DNA of 64,000 nt. Origin: Shewanella denitrificans OS217. Its GTDB lineage: Bacteria; Pseudomonadota; Gammaproteobacteria; Enterobacterales; Shewanellaceae. The stretch spans positions 1,178,001-1,242,000 of the forward strand of contig NC_007954.1 of the NCBI RefSeq assembly GCF_000013765.1, in the 5' to 3' direction. A program made the position numbers and the translations under genes. Below the pieces are notes generated by a model. It did not search any database. It worked only from the letters and a program-made list of their open reading frames with translations, and was not told where the DNA came from. This document shows positions 38,579 to 47,723 of this stretch, piece after piece (positions within the stretch are counted from its first letter, which is position 1; the number at the start of each line of letters is the position of its first letter).

Positions 38579-39097
38579 TTATGCCAATGGGCTTTCTATC
38601 TTTGCCAGTTCTCTGCGCCATTTGGTGGCGATTTTTTGCAATTCAGACTGACGATTCATCGGGCTGAATGGATTAATAAAACGGCTCAATAAGCGCCAAT
38701 AAAAAGCCAAGCTGTCGCCCTTGCTTCTGGGAATAAGGTGAACATGGACATGGCCAATATGTTGGCCCGATTGAGGCCCATTGTTAATCAGCAGATTGCA
38801 ATCGCCGTGTTCTGGCATGACATAGCGCAACAGGCCTGTGAGTCGGCTACATAATAGCAGCAGTTCACTGGACTCTGCGGGGGGTAAGTTGTCTAAATAG
38901 GTGTGATGAGAGCGGCTTATTACCAATAAGTGCCCGCGTGTGATGGGGCGATTATCTAACACGACCTTAAAATGTGCCGATGTGAGCAACTCAAGGTGTG
39001 GCAAGCTGTCCTGATTGATTTTACACAGGATACAAGAGTCATCTCTAACAATCTGATTACTTAGTGATATTTGTGATTGGTCTTTCATCGTGTTCAT
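38579..39097 (-). CDS. HIT family protein
   Basis: A 172-residue member of the HIT superfamily of nucleotide hydrolases. The N-terminal CILCKINQDS pair of cysteines may bind zinc, as in Hint-like proteins, and the histidine triad is in GQHIGHVHVHLIPRSKGD. It starts one base after the stop of the adenylation-enzyme gene (TAAGATG), so it belongs to the same operon. HIT enzymes cleave AMP from amidates and mixed anhydrides. In this setting it may clear stalled aminoacyl-AMP or act on an AMP-linked intermediate; that is inference. Confidence 0.87.
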   Translation of the reverse strand: MNTMKDQSQISLSNQIVRDDSCILCKINQDSLPHLELLTSAHFKVVLDNRPITRGHLLVISRSHHTYLDNLPPAESSELLLLCSRLTGLLRYVMPEHGDCNLLINNGPQSGQHIGHVHVHLIPRSKGDSLAFYWRLLSRFINPFSPMNRQSELQKIATKWRRELAKIESPLA

Positions 39098-39098
39098 C

Positions 39099-40718
39099 TT
39101 ATTCCGCCAGTGTAAGCAGTGCTTTCCTATCGACTTTGCCATTGGCATTGTGTGGAAACTTTGCCAAATAATAGCCCCTTGACGGTATCATATAATCCGG
39201 TAATACCTTGCGGCAAAGTAATATCATTTCATGCTCATTAAACCCAAGCGCATCGTAAAACGCGGCTAACCCCAGAACTTCACCATTGATGCCAATGGGG
39301 TGGGCTAATACCGCCACCTGCTGACTGCCGGTTAGGCTGCGAATTTTATTTTCTATCTCCTGCAGTTCAATCCGGTAACCACGCATTTTGATTTGCTGGT
39401 CGGCGCGGCCATGGAACGCTAGCTCATCCGATGGCGACTGACTCACAAGATCGCCAGTACAATAGAGGTGTGCTTGCTGAGAGTTATTATCCACGGCTAG
39501 ATTGAGAAAGCTCTTTTGAGTGTTCGCAGGATCTTGCCAATACTCGGCTACTACTTGAGGCCCATACAGATACAGCTGACCAATTTCACCGCTGGCGACT
39601 AAGCGCTGCTGCTCATCGAGCACCATGACCTTATTGTCACCAAAAGGCTTACCTATAGGGATGATGCCGCATTCGCCATGCTTGTCAGGGTCAACCCGTA
39701 ACCAGGTATAAGCTATGGTGGCTTCGGTGGGACCATAGAGATTATCTATGCTGGAGTGGGGGGCGACACTGGCCCAATCCCGGGTAAGGCTTGCTGGCAG
39801 GGCTTCACCACAGAAGAGGCTGTAGCGTAAATTTGGCAGTTGTTGTTTGAAAAATTTATTTTTCAACACAGCCTGAGCGGCACTGACTTGGGAGGGCACA
39901 GAAAACCACACAGTTAATTTGTGTTTGCTAGCAAAGTGCAAGGGCATAAGCTTAGCAAAACCATCTGCCGCGTACAGACAGCCACCCGATGTCCAGCACA
40001 CCATGATATCGTGCATGGATAAGTCGAAGGTAAATTCGAAGAATTGGCTGTGCCTATCATAGGGCGTAAAGTCATAAAGCTTACGAATATGCTCAAGGTA
40101 GCTCAGTAGGTTTTGCGTCGATACAGGCACGCCCTTAGGCTTGCCGGTACTGCCAGAGGTAAACATTAAATAGGCCAAATGACTGTTTGATACAGGCTCT
40201 GCCTTAGCACAGTGTTTAGTGCTGCCAGTGCTTTGCAAATGACCATTCGCATAGCTAGCCGCATATTCATTCACAGTCTCATTATCATCCAAGTTGTCAG
40301 CCAGAGTGTGAACCCCTTGGGCATAGCTGAGATTGCTGGTTTTGCCGCTTACCAGCACAGTTAAGGGGTCGGGTAACTGTTGTAGCAATTTGAGTAGACT
40401 CTCTTCACAGCCAGGATCAGCAAGTAAAGTTGTGCAACCGCTACTCTGGATGATGTCCACTAACTTATCCGTTGGGAAGCTGTCATTCAGTGGGATATAA
40501 GTCACCCCAGCCAAGAAACAGCTGAGAATGCCAGCATAGCCTTTGAAGGATTTCTTCGACAATACCAACACAGCGTCGGTGGTTGTTAACTTTTGTATTT
40601 GGCAAGCGATAAGGTCCGCTTGCGCAAATAGTTCGCGGTAGCTGTACTCTCTGTCCTCTACCCACAGGGCTGGCCTGTGGGCAAAGGTGAGGGAGCAATC
40701 CCTTAATTGCTGGATCAT
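39099..40718 (-). CDS. Amino-acid adenylating enzyme (stand-alone A domain)
   Basis: An AMP-forming ligase of about 540 residues resembling NRPS adenylation domains and DltA. Core motifs are A3 LMFTSGSTGKPKGVP, A4 FDLSMHDI, A5 NLYGPTEATIAY, A7 YCTGD, A8 GRADQQIKMRGYRIELQEIE and A10 NANGKVDRK with the catalytic lysine. The Asp of FDLSMHD is the residue that binds the amino group of alpha-amino acids, and the DltA-like context suggests a small amino acid, but I cannot name it. The ATG at 40718 overlaps the upstream stop (ATGA); an ATG at 40727 is also possible. It should load the separate carrier protein at 42848. Confidence 0.9.
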   Translation of the reverse strand: MIQQLRDCSLTFAHRPALWVEDREYSYRELFAQADLIACQIQKLTTTDAVLVLSKKSFKGYAGILSCFLAGVTYIPLNDSFPTDKLVDIIQSSGCTTLLADPGCEESLLKLLQQLPDPLTVLVSGKTSNLSYAQGVHTLADNLDDNETVNEYAASYANGHLQSTGSTKHCAKAEPVSNSHLAYLMFTSGSTGKPKGVPVSTQNLLSYLEHIRKLYDFTPYDRHSQFFEFTFDLSMHDIMVCWTSGGCLYAADGFAKLMPLHFASKHKLTVWFSVPSQVSAAQAVLKNKFFKQQLPNLRYSLFCGEALPASLTRDWASVAPHSSIDNLYGPTEATIAYTWLRVDPDKHGECGIIPIGKPFGDNKVMVLDEQQRLVASGEIGQLYLYGPQVVAEYWQDPANTQKSFLNLAVDNNSQQAHLYCTGDLVSQSPSDELAFHGRADQQIKMRGYRIELQEIENKIRSLTGSQQVAVLAHPIGINGEVLGLAAFYDALGFNEHEMILLCRKVLPDYMIPSRGYYLAKFPHNANGKVDRKALLTLAE

Positions 40719-42772
40719 TGCTGGCATAGGGCTTGTCTGCTATGAGTCTTGATACGGCTGACAAAATCGGCAACTAAATTAGCCACATGATGATCATAAT
40801 ATTGAGCAAAATGCCCCGCGTTTTCTAGCATCACCAATTCACTGTTGGACAAGTTGTCAGCCAAGGCTTGGGCAAGCTTGGGGTGGGTGACTTCATCATG
40901 CTCGCATCCCAATACCAGTACTGGCGCCGAAATACCGCTTGTGAAGGCATCATCTTGCTCATTAAACATCTGATGCATCATGTTGGCGTAGCGAAACAAG
41001 GACTCGGCATTTCTAAAGGGCATACTGGTCATGTATAACAGGTGTGGGTCTGTGCTGGTGAGCACTGAGTCTATGGCCTGCTCATCACTCGCCTTCGCCT
41101 CTAGGTTGCCGTAAATTAATTGGCAATAAAACTCGGCCATGCGTCGATTGGCACTGATCTTAGGTAACAAGGACTTCAAGCTTTCCTCGAATTGACTCAC
41201 AGGAATGGCAGGTTGCAGTTTTAGGGACACGCCGCCATTAAGCAGTGCGCCGCCGTTTATCCGTGCGGGGAACTCATTGAGCACTCTTAGGCAAGTTTGT
41301 GCGCCGCTGCTCCAACCCACAACGGCCGCCGTTGCCAGTTCAAAATGATCCATGATGGCTATCACATCTTTGGCTTGAGTCAATGAGTTGCACTTCTCCA
41401 GCTCGAAGGTTTGGGTGACTGCGGGGACCCAACGTGTGTCCCAAGTCAGCACAAAGTAATGCTCACTCAGTCTGCGGGCTAATGGCGCGATAAAATCGAC
41501 GGGCATGCCATAGGCATTGGCGATCACTATGGGAGAGGCATCTGGATTGCCTAAGGTATGTACGGTTAAGGTTTCTGCGTCCCAACTTTTCACTTGATGG
41601 CGAAGGAAAATATGCCCTTGTTCCTCAGATTTTAATTCATCGGCAAACAGACGCACAAAATTCTCAATTTTCTCCATCGTCATGGGATTATGCTTTGGAA
41701 GAACCCGGTTAAATTGCTTCATTGTGTCGTAGTAGCCTTCGTAAAAGCGAGTTTTACTGTCGAACAAAGACTCAAAGGAAGACACCTTACCTTCACGGGC
41801 TTGGACGATTTCAATGCAATCGAGTTGGTTATAGTGTTCGCACTTTTTGATCACGTCGCTGACTTTGAGATCGCTCGAATTTACCGAGTGATAGACCAGC
41901 TGATCACCAAAATCGATGGATTTTAAGTAGAGGCAATCAAGCACCACTTGATCCACCGGGATGAAGTTACCCACGGCTTGGGGATTGCCCACCAATCTAA
42001 GATTGCGTTTCACCTGTGACAAGGTGTCACGCATCTGATACATCTCTTGGAACAGGCCATATAAACCAAAACGTGTGCCGCCGCTGCATTGAGTCAGCTC
42101 TGGGCCGAGAATGATTGAAGGACGTACTATGGTGCAGGCGATATTGCGTTGCTGGGTATATTCATGAATAAGCTTTTCAGCTGACCATTTACTTTGTTCA
42201 TAATAATTAGTGAAGCCTTCGCGGTCACTGTGCAAGGTTTCTTTAATATCACCGCTTTGCTTACCTGAGGTATACGCGGTGGAGATATAGATAAAGCGCC
42301 CGGCAGCTAAGCCGTGGCATAACTCAAGCAAGTGTTCTGTGCCGCTGATGTTGGTCGCATCTATCTTGTCTTTGTCTTCCCAGCGATAAGATAAGCTGGC
42401 GGCAAAATGCCACACTTCGGCAATCTTGCTTTGTTGCAATAGCGCCATTTGTTCGGCTTGTAGGCCAAGGCCTGGTTTTTTAAGGTCACCCTTAACACAC
42501 ACAAGGCGTTCGGCTAATAGGTCTGCAGGAATGTCCGGTAAATTATAACTCTTGGCACATTTTGCCAGGTTATCGCACACTCGCTGGTGGGCTTGCTGTT
42601 CATCTTCCCCCCTGGCTAATACAAACACTTTTCCTGGGGTGTGGAGTTTCCAATACAGGTAGTGGCCCCCTAAAAAACCTGTGGAACCGGTTAGCAATAT
42701 TGCTTCATTGTCTGTATATAAATCTTGCTTTATAACATCGTATAAACCGTTTGAGCCATATGACTTTTTCAT
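40715..42772 (-). CDS. Thioester reductase fused to an alpha/beta hydrolase
   Basis: A two-domain protein of 685 residues. Residues about 15-380 form a thioester-reductase/SDR domain like the terminal R domains of NRPSs: NADPH motif LLTGSTGFLGGHYL and active-site YEQSKWSAEKL, with substrate region PVDQVVLDCLYL. Residues about 400-680 form an alpha/beta hydrolase with nucleophile elbow GWSSGAQ, acid loop LGCEHDEV and histidine in ENAGHFAQ. The R domain should release a carrier-bound acyl group as aldehyde or alcohol; the hydrolase might proofread or process the product. I chose the ATG at 42772 with AGGTG upstream over a GTG at 42784. Confidence 0.88.
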   Translation of the reverse strand: MKKSYGSNGLYDVIKQDLYTDNEAILLTGSTGFLGGHYLYWKLHTPGKVFVLARGEDEQQAHQRVCDNLAKCAKSYNLPDIPADLLAERLVCVKGDLKKPGLGLQAEQMALLQQSKIAEVWHFAASLSYRWEDKDKIDATNISGTEHLLELCHGLAAGRFIYISTAYTSGKQSGDIKETLHSDREGFTNYYEQSKWSAEKLIHEYTQQRNIACTIVRPSIILGPELTQCSGGTRFGLYGLFQEMYQMRDTLSQVKRNLRLVGNPQAVGNFIPVDQVVLDCLYLKSIDFGDQLVYHSVNSSDLKVSDVIKKCEHYNQLDCIEIVQAREGKVSSFESLFDSKTRFYEGYYDTMKQFNRVLPKHNPMTMEKIENFVRLFADELKSEEQGHIFLRHQVKSWDAETLTVHTLGNPDASPIVIANAYGMPVDFIAPLARRLSEHYFVLTWDTRWVPAVTQTFELEKCNSLTQAKDVIAIMDHFELATAAVVGWSSGAQTCLRVLNEFPARINGGALLNGGVSLKLQPAIPVSQFEESLKSLLPKISANRRMAEFYCQLIYGNLEAKASDEQAIDSVLTSTDPHLLYMTSMPFRNAESLFRYANMMHQMFNEQDDAFTSGISAPVLVLGCEHDEVTHPKLAQALADNLSNSELVMLENAGHFAQYYDHHVANLVADFVSRIKTHSRQALCQQ

Positions 42773-42847
42773 AATTGCGTGCACCTATAAATGATTATCT
42801 GAATTCATCCGATTAAGTCGAGTGAAACCGAGTGAAATTAACTGAAG

Positions 42848-43087
42848 TTAGGTAAAAAAATTGTCTTTAACCGCGCGCAGTGAAGACACCTTCAGCTGCA
42901 AGGATTCATCGACTTCAATTTCCTGACCTATGGCCTCCTCTAACATTAGTAAAAACTCAACAAAAATCAGTGAATTAACGACTTTATGTTCGATGAGGTT
43001 TAACTCGATAGGGATTTTCTCTGGCCATTTCACTTTGACTCTTAACCATTCACATAGCTCGTCAAATGCGTTTACACTCGTGTCCAT
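42848..43087 (-). CDS. Acyl/peptidyl carrier protein
   Basis: A 79-residue carrier protein. The phosphopantetheine-attachment serine is in VVNSLIFVEFLLMLEE, the expected Ser-Leu step at the start of helix 2 but with Asn in place of the usual Asp before it. The acidic C-terminal half (GQEIEVDES) fits carrier proteins. The ATG at 43087 has AAGGAAG at ideal spacing and lies 2 bp after the oxygenase stop; a GTG at 43093 would overlap it. It is the likely docking point for the adenylation enzyme, the reductase and perhaps the oxygenase. Confidence 0.85.
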   Translation of the reverse strand: MDTSVNAFDELCEWLRVKVKWPEKIPIELNLIEHKVVNSLIFVEFLLMLEEAIGQEIEVDESLQLKVSSLRAVKDNFFT

Positions 43088-43089
43088 AT

Positions 43090-43950
43090 TCACTTCCTTG
43101 TATCTGTCAGTGTTATTCCTAAACGTTCTGCATGACGCTTGAAGGAGCCCAGTAATTTAGTTTCATGTAATTCGATTCTATTGGGGTGGTTCAATAAGGA
43201 TTCTCGCAGCGCCATGCCCTTGGTAATACCGGCATCTCGATAGGCTTGGGGGTTATAAAGGGCTGCAATATTGATGGCGATTGATTTATCCAGCTGTTGC
43301 CCTAACCAGAGTGCATCGCCTTCATCTGTGATCGCATCCTTAGCCAAATGCTCCAATACTTGGCGGCCGTAGGCGATATGACGAGACTCATCTTTATAGT
43401 GGGCTTCGTTTATCTCCCTGACGAAGGGATGCACTCTCGAGTCCCTTGCATTTTGAATATTATAATAATGGCCGATTTCTTCGAAAATAAGGATGCGAGC
43501 AAACACGAGGAAATGCTCTTTTGCAGGGGACATGAGTTGTTTTTCAATTTGGAACTTTTTGTTGGGGTAGACCTTACCGCCATAGGCTCGGCAAAATTTT
43601 TGGAAGTACCACATGTGCTGGTTTTCTTCGTCGATCAAATGGTACAAGTATTCCCTGGCATCACTTAAGGCGACTTTGTCGAGTATTCTGCTGACTTCCT
43701 GGATAAGTTCCAGCTCGCCGGTATAGTTAAGGCTGAATGAATTGATGCATTCCCACTTGGCGAGTTTGATAAGCTGCGCTTCATCCCACTGCTCAATATG
43801 ATCTGTTAAGGCGATTGAAAGCACATCGGGGGATTGCCACCAAGTATCTTCAGCGATATGAGCCGGCCAGTCGAATAGACTGAATGCCACATTGTGCTTT
43901 TCTACTGAAAGCCTGGATAGATTATCTACGCGGGTAAAAAAATTATTCAT
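43090..43950 (-). CDS. AurF-like diiron oxygenase
   Basis: A 286-residue protein of the AurF/CmlI-type diiron oxygenase family, whose known members oxidise amines to hydroxylamine or nitro groups. The iron-ligand pattern is visible: E109-x-x-H112 (EENQHMW), E157 in IFEEIGHYYN, and H184-x-x-x-E188-x-x-H191 (AHYKDESRHIAYG). The spacing E157 to H184 equals that in AurF. An additional Glu upstream (residue 67 or 79) would complete the set. AGGATTTGTC precedes the ATG. It is first in the operon. The substrate is probably the carrier-bound amino acid or its released product; this is inference. Confidence 0.85.
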   Translation of the reverse strand: MNNFFTRVDNLSRLSVEKHNVAFSLFDWPAHIAEDTWWQSPDVLSIALTDHIEQWDEAQLIKLAKWECINSFSLNYTGELELIQEVSRILDKVALSDAREYLYHLIDEENQHMWYFQKFCRAYGGKVYPNKKFQIEKQLMSPAKEHFLVFARILIFEEIGHYYNIQNARDSRVHPFVREINEAHYKDESRHIAYGRQVLEHLAKDAITDEGDALWLGQQLDKSIAINIAALYNPQAYRDAGITKGMALRESLLNHPNRIELHETKLLGSFKRHAERLGITLTDTRK

Positions 43951-44586
43951 GACAAATCCTTTTGACTAACGTAAGTCGAATCCATAAGTCGAATCGAAAC
44001 TAACTTAATAGCACGATTGGAATACAATTAGATTTATATACGCAGCTTTTAAATAGTGCCAAAACAAATAGACAGTACAAAATAACAGTATTATTTAAAT
44101 AATAATTATTATTTAAGTAATAATTATTATTTAAAGTAATAAGGTCAAGGCAAGCTAAATGCTTGTTAATCCTATTGTGAATTTATTTAGTAGCATGTTT
44201 TTACACATCTTAATTAAACTTAAATAAACGGCATAATAAAATGTTTATTTCTATTTAATTATCGTCAATTATTTAGTGGTCAATCCGTTAGCTAAAAGCT
44301 AACGTATCAGCAACATATTTGCAACTTATTATTTAGTAAATTAAACGCCCGTTTAAATTTATCGGCTTGTTATTGTTTATATTGATTTTATTTAGGTTTT
44401 ATTGTTTGATTTCTTGGCGGGTTCTATGAGTGATTGTAGGTGAAGTGGCCGTTTCGCTGTGTTGGCTTAAGTCTTGGGAGCTGCTTTGATGGAAAAGTAT
44501 GCTTTGGGAAAACACAGGAATGAGTCATGCAAATGAGTAAAGCAAGGGATGTGATGAAGGGGAACATGTAACAGCTAGGCAAATAA
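43951..44586. promoter_or_regulatory. Very AT-rich control region of the biosynthetic operon
   Basis: The region upstream of the diiron oxygenase gene has no ORF. At 44089-44141 a 19-bp palindromic unit containing TAATAATTATTATTTAA is repeated in tandem, and at 44286-44304 CGTTAGCT is inverted as AGCTAACG with a 3-nt spacer, a good operator shape. The composition, far more AT-rich than neighbours, is what H-NS-type silencers prefer. The operon promoter is probably here. Confidence 0.55.
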
Positions 44587-44620
44587 CTTGATAACCCACA
44601 TAAAACCGTGGGTTATCAAG
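44587..44620 (-). terminator. Strong hairpin, probable terminator of the acyl-CoA ligase gene
   Basis: A perfect 13-bp stem CTTGATAACCCAC/GTGGGTTATCAAG has an 8-nt loop and lies 22 bp past the ligase stop on the minus strand. The following T content is modest, so termination may be partial. Confidence 0.65.
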
Positions 44621-44642
44621 ATGTGTGTGAGTTAGTCTTGAG

Positions 44643-46286
44643 TTACATCGTGTCTTCCCAGACTATGCTAGTTTGCAAGGCCGCGGTTAGGAAATGGCCG
44701 TAGTGGTTCTCCAATTTATCTCGCTTCAGTTTGAGCGTCGGCGTGAGCAGTTCGTTTTCAATAGCCCAAGGCTCTTTAACCACTATGATATGTTCAAGCC
44801 GTTGATGAGACTCGAGTTCACGGTTTACCGCATCCAAGGTTTTTTGCAATTCTTGAGTGACTTCAGCGCGGTTCTTGCTTGCACCTTCACCGAGAACCAC
44901 CAGTGCGATAGGCTGTTTACGGCCAATTCCCATGACACAGACTTGTTCGATATCGGTATTACGCCCAAGGCTCGACTCTATGGGAACAGGGGCCACATAT
45001 TTACCTTTGCTGGTTTTAAATTGCTCCTTTACTCGACCAATAATGGACCAAGCACCATCGGCATTGATTTTGCCCTTGTCACCAGTTTTAAACCAGCCAT
45101 CGGCAAACGCCTCCTGGGTGGCTTGTGGGTTGTTGTAATACTCAGAGAATACGGCATCACCGCGGATCAGCACTTCGCCTTCCTCTGACAGCTTCATCTC
45201 TACGCAAGGCTGAGGTGTGCCTATGGTGCCTACATGACTTAAATTGAACGGAATATTACAGCACGACAGGCCCGAGGTTTCTGTCATTCCCCAGCCTTCA
45301 CCTATGCTTATCCCAACGCCATGGAACCAGAGCAAGACTTCGGGGGAGATAGGCGCACTGCCTGAGCCAAATAAGCTGGCTTGGCTGAGGCCAAGTTGAG
45401 TGCGGATTTTTTTCGCCACCAGTTTTCCAATAAAGGGAATGTTAAGCAAAAACTGCAACTTTTTGTTGGGCAGCTTGGCCAAAATCTGCGACTGAAACTT
45501 AGTCCACAGCCTAGGTACAGACACAAAACTTGTGGGCTTAGCATGGCGAACATCATGGATAAAGGTCTCAAGGGACTCAGTAAAGAAGATATCCGATGGG
45601 CTATAGATTGAGGGTAATTCAACGACGCAGCGCTCTGTGATATGGGCCAATGGCAGGTAAGACATAAGGCGACTATTGTCATTGGAGACCAGCAGTTTGG
45701 CGGCGCTCATAGCAGAGGAGGCCACGTTTTTTTGTGTCACCACCACACCTTTGGCTAAACCTGTACTGCCTGAGGTGTAGATGAGAGAGAAAATCTCATC
45801 GGCTTCTGGTTGATGAAGTGTTTGCAGCGGCTGGTATTCTTGCAACCAATCATTCCATTGGGCTTTACAGGGGAGTGTGGGATACGGGAAGGCGATGCTG
45901 AGCATATCGCTCGGTAATGCCTCAGCTAAGGCGTCTGTCTTATCCAGTTTACCGATAAAAACCGCTTTAGCGCCACTGTGCTCCAACACGTACTTAATGT
46001 TATCGGCGCCAGCGGTGGGGTAGATGGGCACACTTATCAATCCTGCCATCATGATGGCGAGATCAGCAATAAACCATTCGGCAGAGTTTTTGCCTATAAC
46101 AGCGATTTTATCTCCGCGGCTCAAGCCATTTGACAGTAAGGCTTGGGCCATTTTTCTTGCCTGTTCATCGGCTTCGCCCCAAGTATACGTGTGCCAAACT
46201 CTATTGACAGGCTGATGCAACCAAGTTTTATCTGGATGCTGTGCAACATTGTGTTGCATCTGCGCCAAGGGCAAGCGATATTCCAT
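44643..46286 (-). CDS. AMP-forming long-chain acyl-CoA synthetase-like protein
   Basis: A 547-residue member of the acyl-activating superfamily, close to FadD15-like long-chain acyl-CoA ligases. Motifs are the P-loop IYTSGSTGLAKGVV, GEGWGMTETSG, the ATP-binding WFKTGDKG and the hinge/lysine region GRVKEQFKTSKGKYVAPVPIE. Start MEYRLPLAQMQHN at an ATG. It is upstream of the diiron operon on the same strand but separated by a 13-bp-stem hairpin and about 690 bp of AT-rich DNA, so it is probably a separate transcript. It could supply an activated fatty acid to that pathway, but nothing requires this. Confidence 0.88.
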   Translation of the reverse strand: MEYRLPLAQMQHNVAQHPDKTWLHQPVNRVWHTYTWGEADEQARKMAQALLSNGLSRGDKIAVIGKNSAEWFIADLAIMMAGLISVPIYPTAGADNIKYVLEHSGAKAVFIGKLDKTDALAEALPSDMLSIAFPYPTLPCKAQWNDWLQEYQPLQTLHQPEADEIFSLIYTSGSTGLAKGVVVTQKNVASSAMSAAKLLVSNDNSRLMSYLPLAHITERCVVELPSIYSPSDIFFTESLETFIHDVRHAKPTSFVSVPRLWTKFQSQILAKLPNKKLQFLLNIPFIGKLVAKKIRTQLGLSQASLFGSGSAPISPEVLLWFHGVGISIGEGWGMTETSGLSCCNIPFNLSHVGTIGTPQPCVEMKLSEEGEVLIRGDAVFSEYYNNPQATQEAFADGWFKTGDKGKINADGAWSIIGRVKEQFKTSKGKYVAPVPIESSLGRNTDIEQVCVMGIGRKQPIALVVLGEGASKNRAEVTQELQKTLDAVNRELESHQRLEHIIVVKEPWAIENELLTPTLKLKRDKLENHYGHFLTAALQTSIVWEDTM

Positions 46287-46876
46287 ATTATTTTTATTTC
46301 CTATTGGTGTTTGAAAGTGTAGCGAAGAAGCGATTGTCAGTTTTCTTCACTTATAACTAACTCTGCCATTCCTTGTTAAATAATGCTAGAAATAAATTTA
46401 ATACAGAGTCCAGCTTTATAAGTTGTCCTTACTTAAGGGGGCTGAGTTAAAATTAGCATTATTCATGAATCGAAAGTGCATATATGTATAAATCAATGAG
46501 TATGAATGGCAGTATTAAATAAAACCTCACAAAAGGATTTAAGCTAATATCAATATTGAGTGTGAAGTGGCTTACTGCAATTAAGCTTGATATAGCTGTT
46601 TTGGCTAATAGTATCAATCATGAAAACTTGCTAAGTTCTCATCTACACATTATGGCTATAGCCAATGTGACTTAGGTTTTTTGTTGTTGCCCTGTTGAGA
46701 GAAGTGACTTAGGGGCTAAAGCGTTGCCGCTTAGGGGCAATGATGCTGAGGTTACTGGGTATGGCTTAGGCTTGGTAAATCTAATTTTCGCTTTCCATTA
46801 TGTAAAACAGCACTTTGTAGACCACAATTAGACACCAAGTAAAGGAACTGCCTTGAATTTTAAAATAGGGGAAACC
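46287..46876. other. Gene-free region between divergent genes
   Basis: About 590 bp with no credible ORF, RNA gene or strong repeat. It separates the minus-strand acyl-CoA ligase from the plus-strand binding-protein gene and must hold both promoters. AGGGGAAACC just before 46877 is the ribosome site of the latter. Confidence 0.4.
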
Positions 46877-47653
46877 ATGAAGTCCGTGATATTCACATTG
46901 TTACTCTTGCTGAGTTTTTTTTCGATGGCAAAAGCCCAAGAACCTCTAGTGTTTGTTACCAGTGATTATCCTCCCTATGTTATTGATAATAATGGGGTCG
47001 CAACCGGCATGGTGCCTGATATTATCAGGGCTATTTTTAAAGACTCGGACATCGAAGTTGACATAGTATTCCAGCCTTGGAATCGTGGTCAGGCATCAGT
47101 GATAAGTGGCGCTGCATTCGCGACCTTTCCCTATGTGATGACTAGGGAAAGGGCGAAAGTTTTTGATTTTTCAGATCCTTTTTTGGCCTTTTTCCCTAAA
47201 TTTTTTTACAACAAAATGCGCTTCCCTAATGGCTTCTCTTGGAAAAAATTAAAGGATTTTCAAGGTTACAAGATGGGCGGGGTTAGGGGGTTTTGGTATG
47301 AGGCCGATTTTCAGGCCCTTCGACTTAACGTCAATTATGTCAGCACAGATTTACAAAATATGAATATGTTGCTCAAGGAGCGAGTCGACTTTACCTTGAT
47401 TGATGAAATGGTGGGCTGGCATCTTATTAAGACAAATTTCCCCCATAAGAAAGACCATTTTGCGGTTGCCAAAAAACCTGAAAGTCAAAGTGGGTTACAC
47501 TTGATGATCTCTAGAAAGTATCCTAACGCTAAAGTCTTGACCCAAGTGTTTAATAAAGGGCTGAAAACCATTAAAACCAATGGGACTTATCAAAAAATTC
47601 TCAATGATTATCAGGTGTCTGAAGAATACGCTCAGATCCCCCAAGACGAATAA
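46877..47653 (+). CDS. Periplasmic solute-binding family 3-like protein
   Basis: A 258-residue exported protein with a signal peptide ending in MAKAQ. The mature protein has the SBP_bac_3 fold: PLVFVTSDYPPYVIDNNGV at its start, TGMVPDIIRAIFK as helix 1, and a final LKTIKTNGTYQKILNDY. It lacks transporter genes nearby. I chose the ATG at 46877 with AGGGGAAACC upstream over a TTG 24 bases earlier. It resembles the orphan binding proteins common in Shewanella (another is at 25.3 kb). Ligand unknown. Confidence 0.85.
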   Translation: MKSVIFTLLLLLSFFSMAKAQEPLVFVTSDYPPYVIDNNGVATGMVPDIIRAIFKDSDIEVDIVFQPWNRGQASVISGAAFATFPYVMTRERAKVFDFSDPFLAFFPKFFYNKMRFPNGFSWKKLKDFQGYKMGGVRGFWYEADFQALRLNVNYVSTDLQNMNMLLKERVDFTLIDEMVGWHLIKTNFPHKKDHFAVAKKPESQSGLHLMISRKYPNAKVLTQVFNKGLKTIKTNGTYQKILNDYQVSEEYAQIPQDE

Positions 47654-47723
47654 GCTCACCTCACTGCTACATCACCTTATCTGTTGTGCGGCCTAGTTTT
47701 TGTAGGCTTTGCCTTGGTTTCAG

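Noticed and set aside
44643..46286. The acyl-CoA ligase as a sixth gene of the biosynthetic operon
   Set aside because: Same strand, but about 690 bp and a strong hairpin separate it from the oxygenase gene, so cotranscription is not supported.
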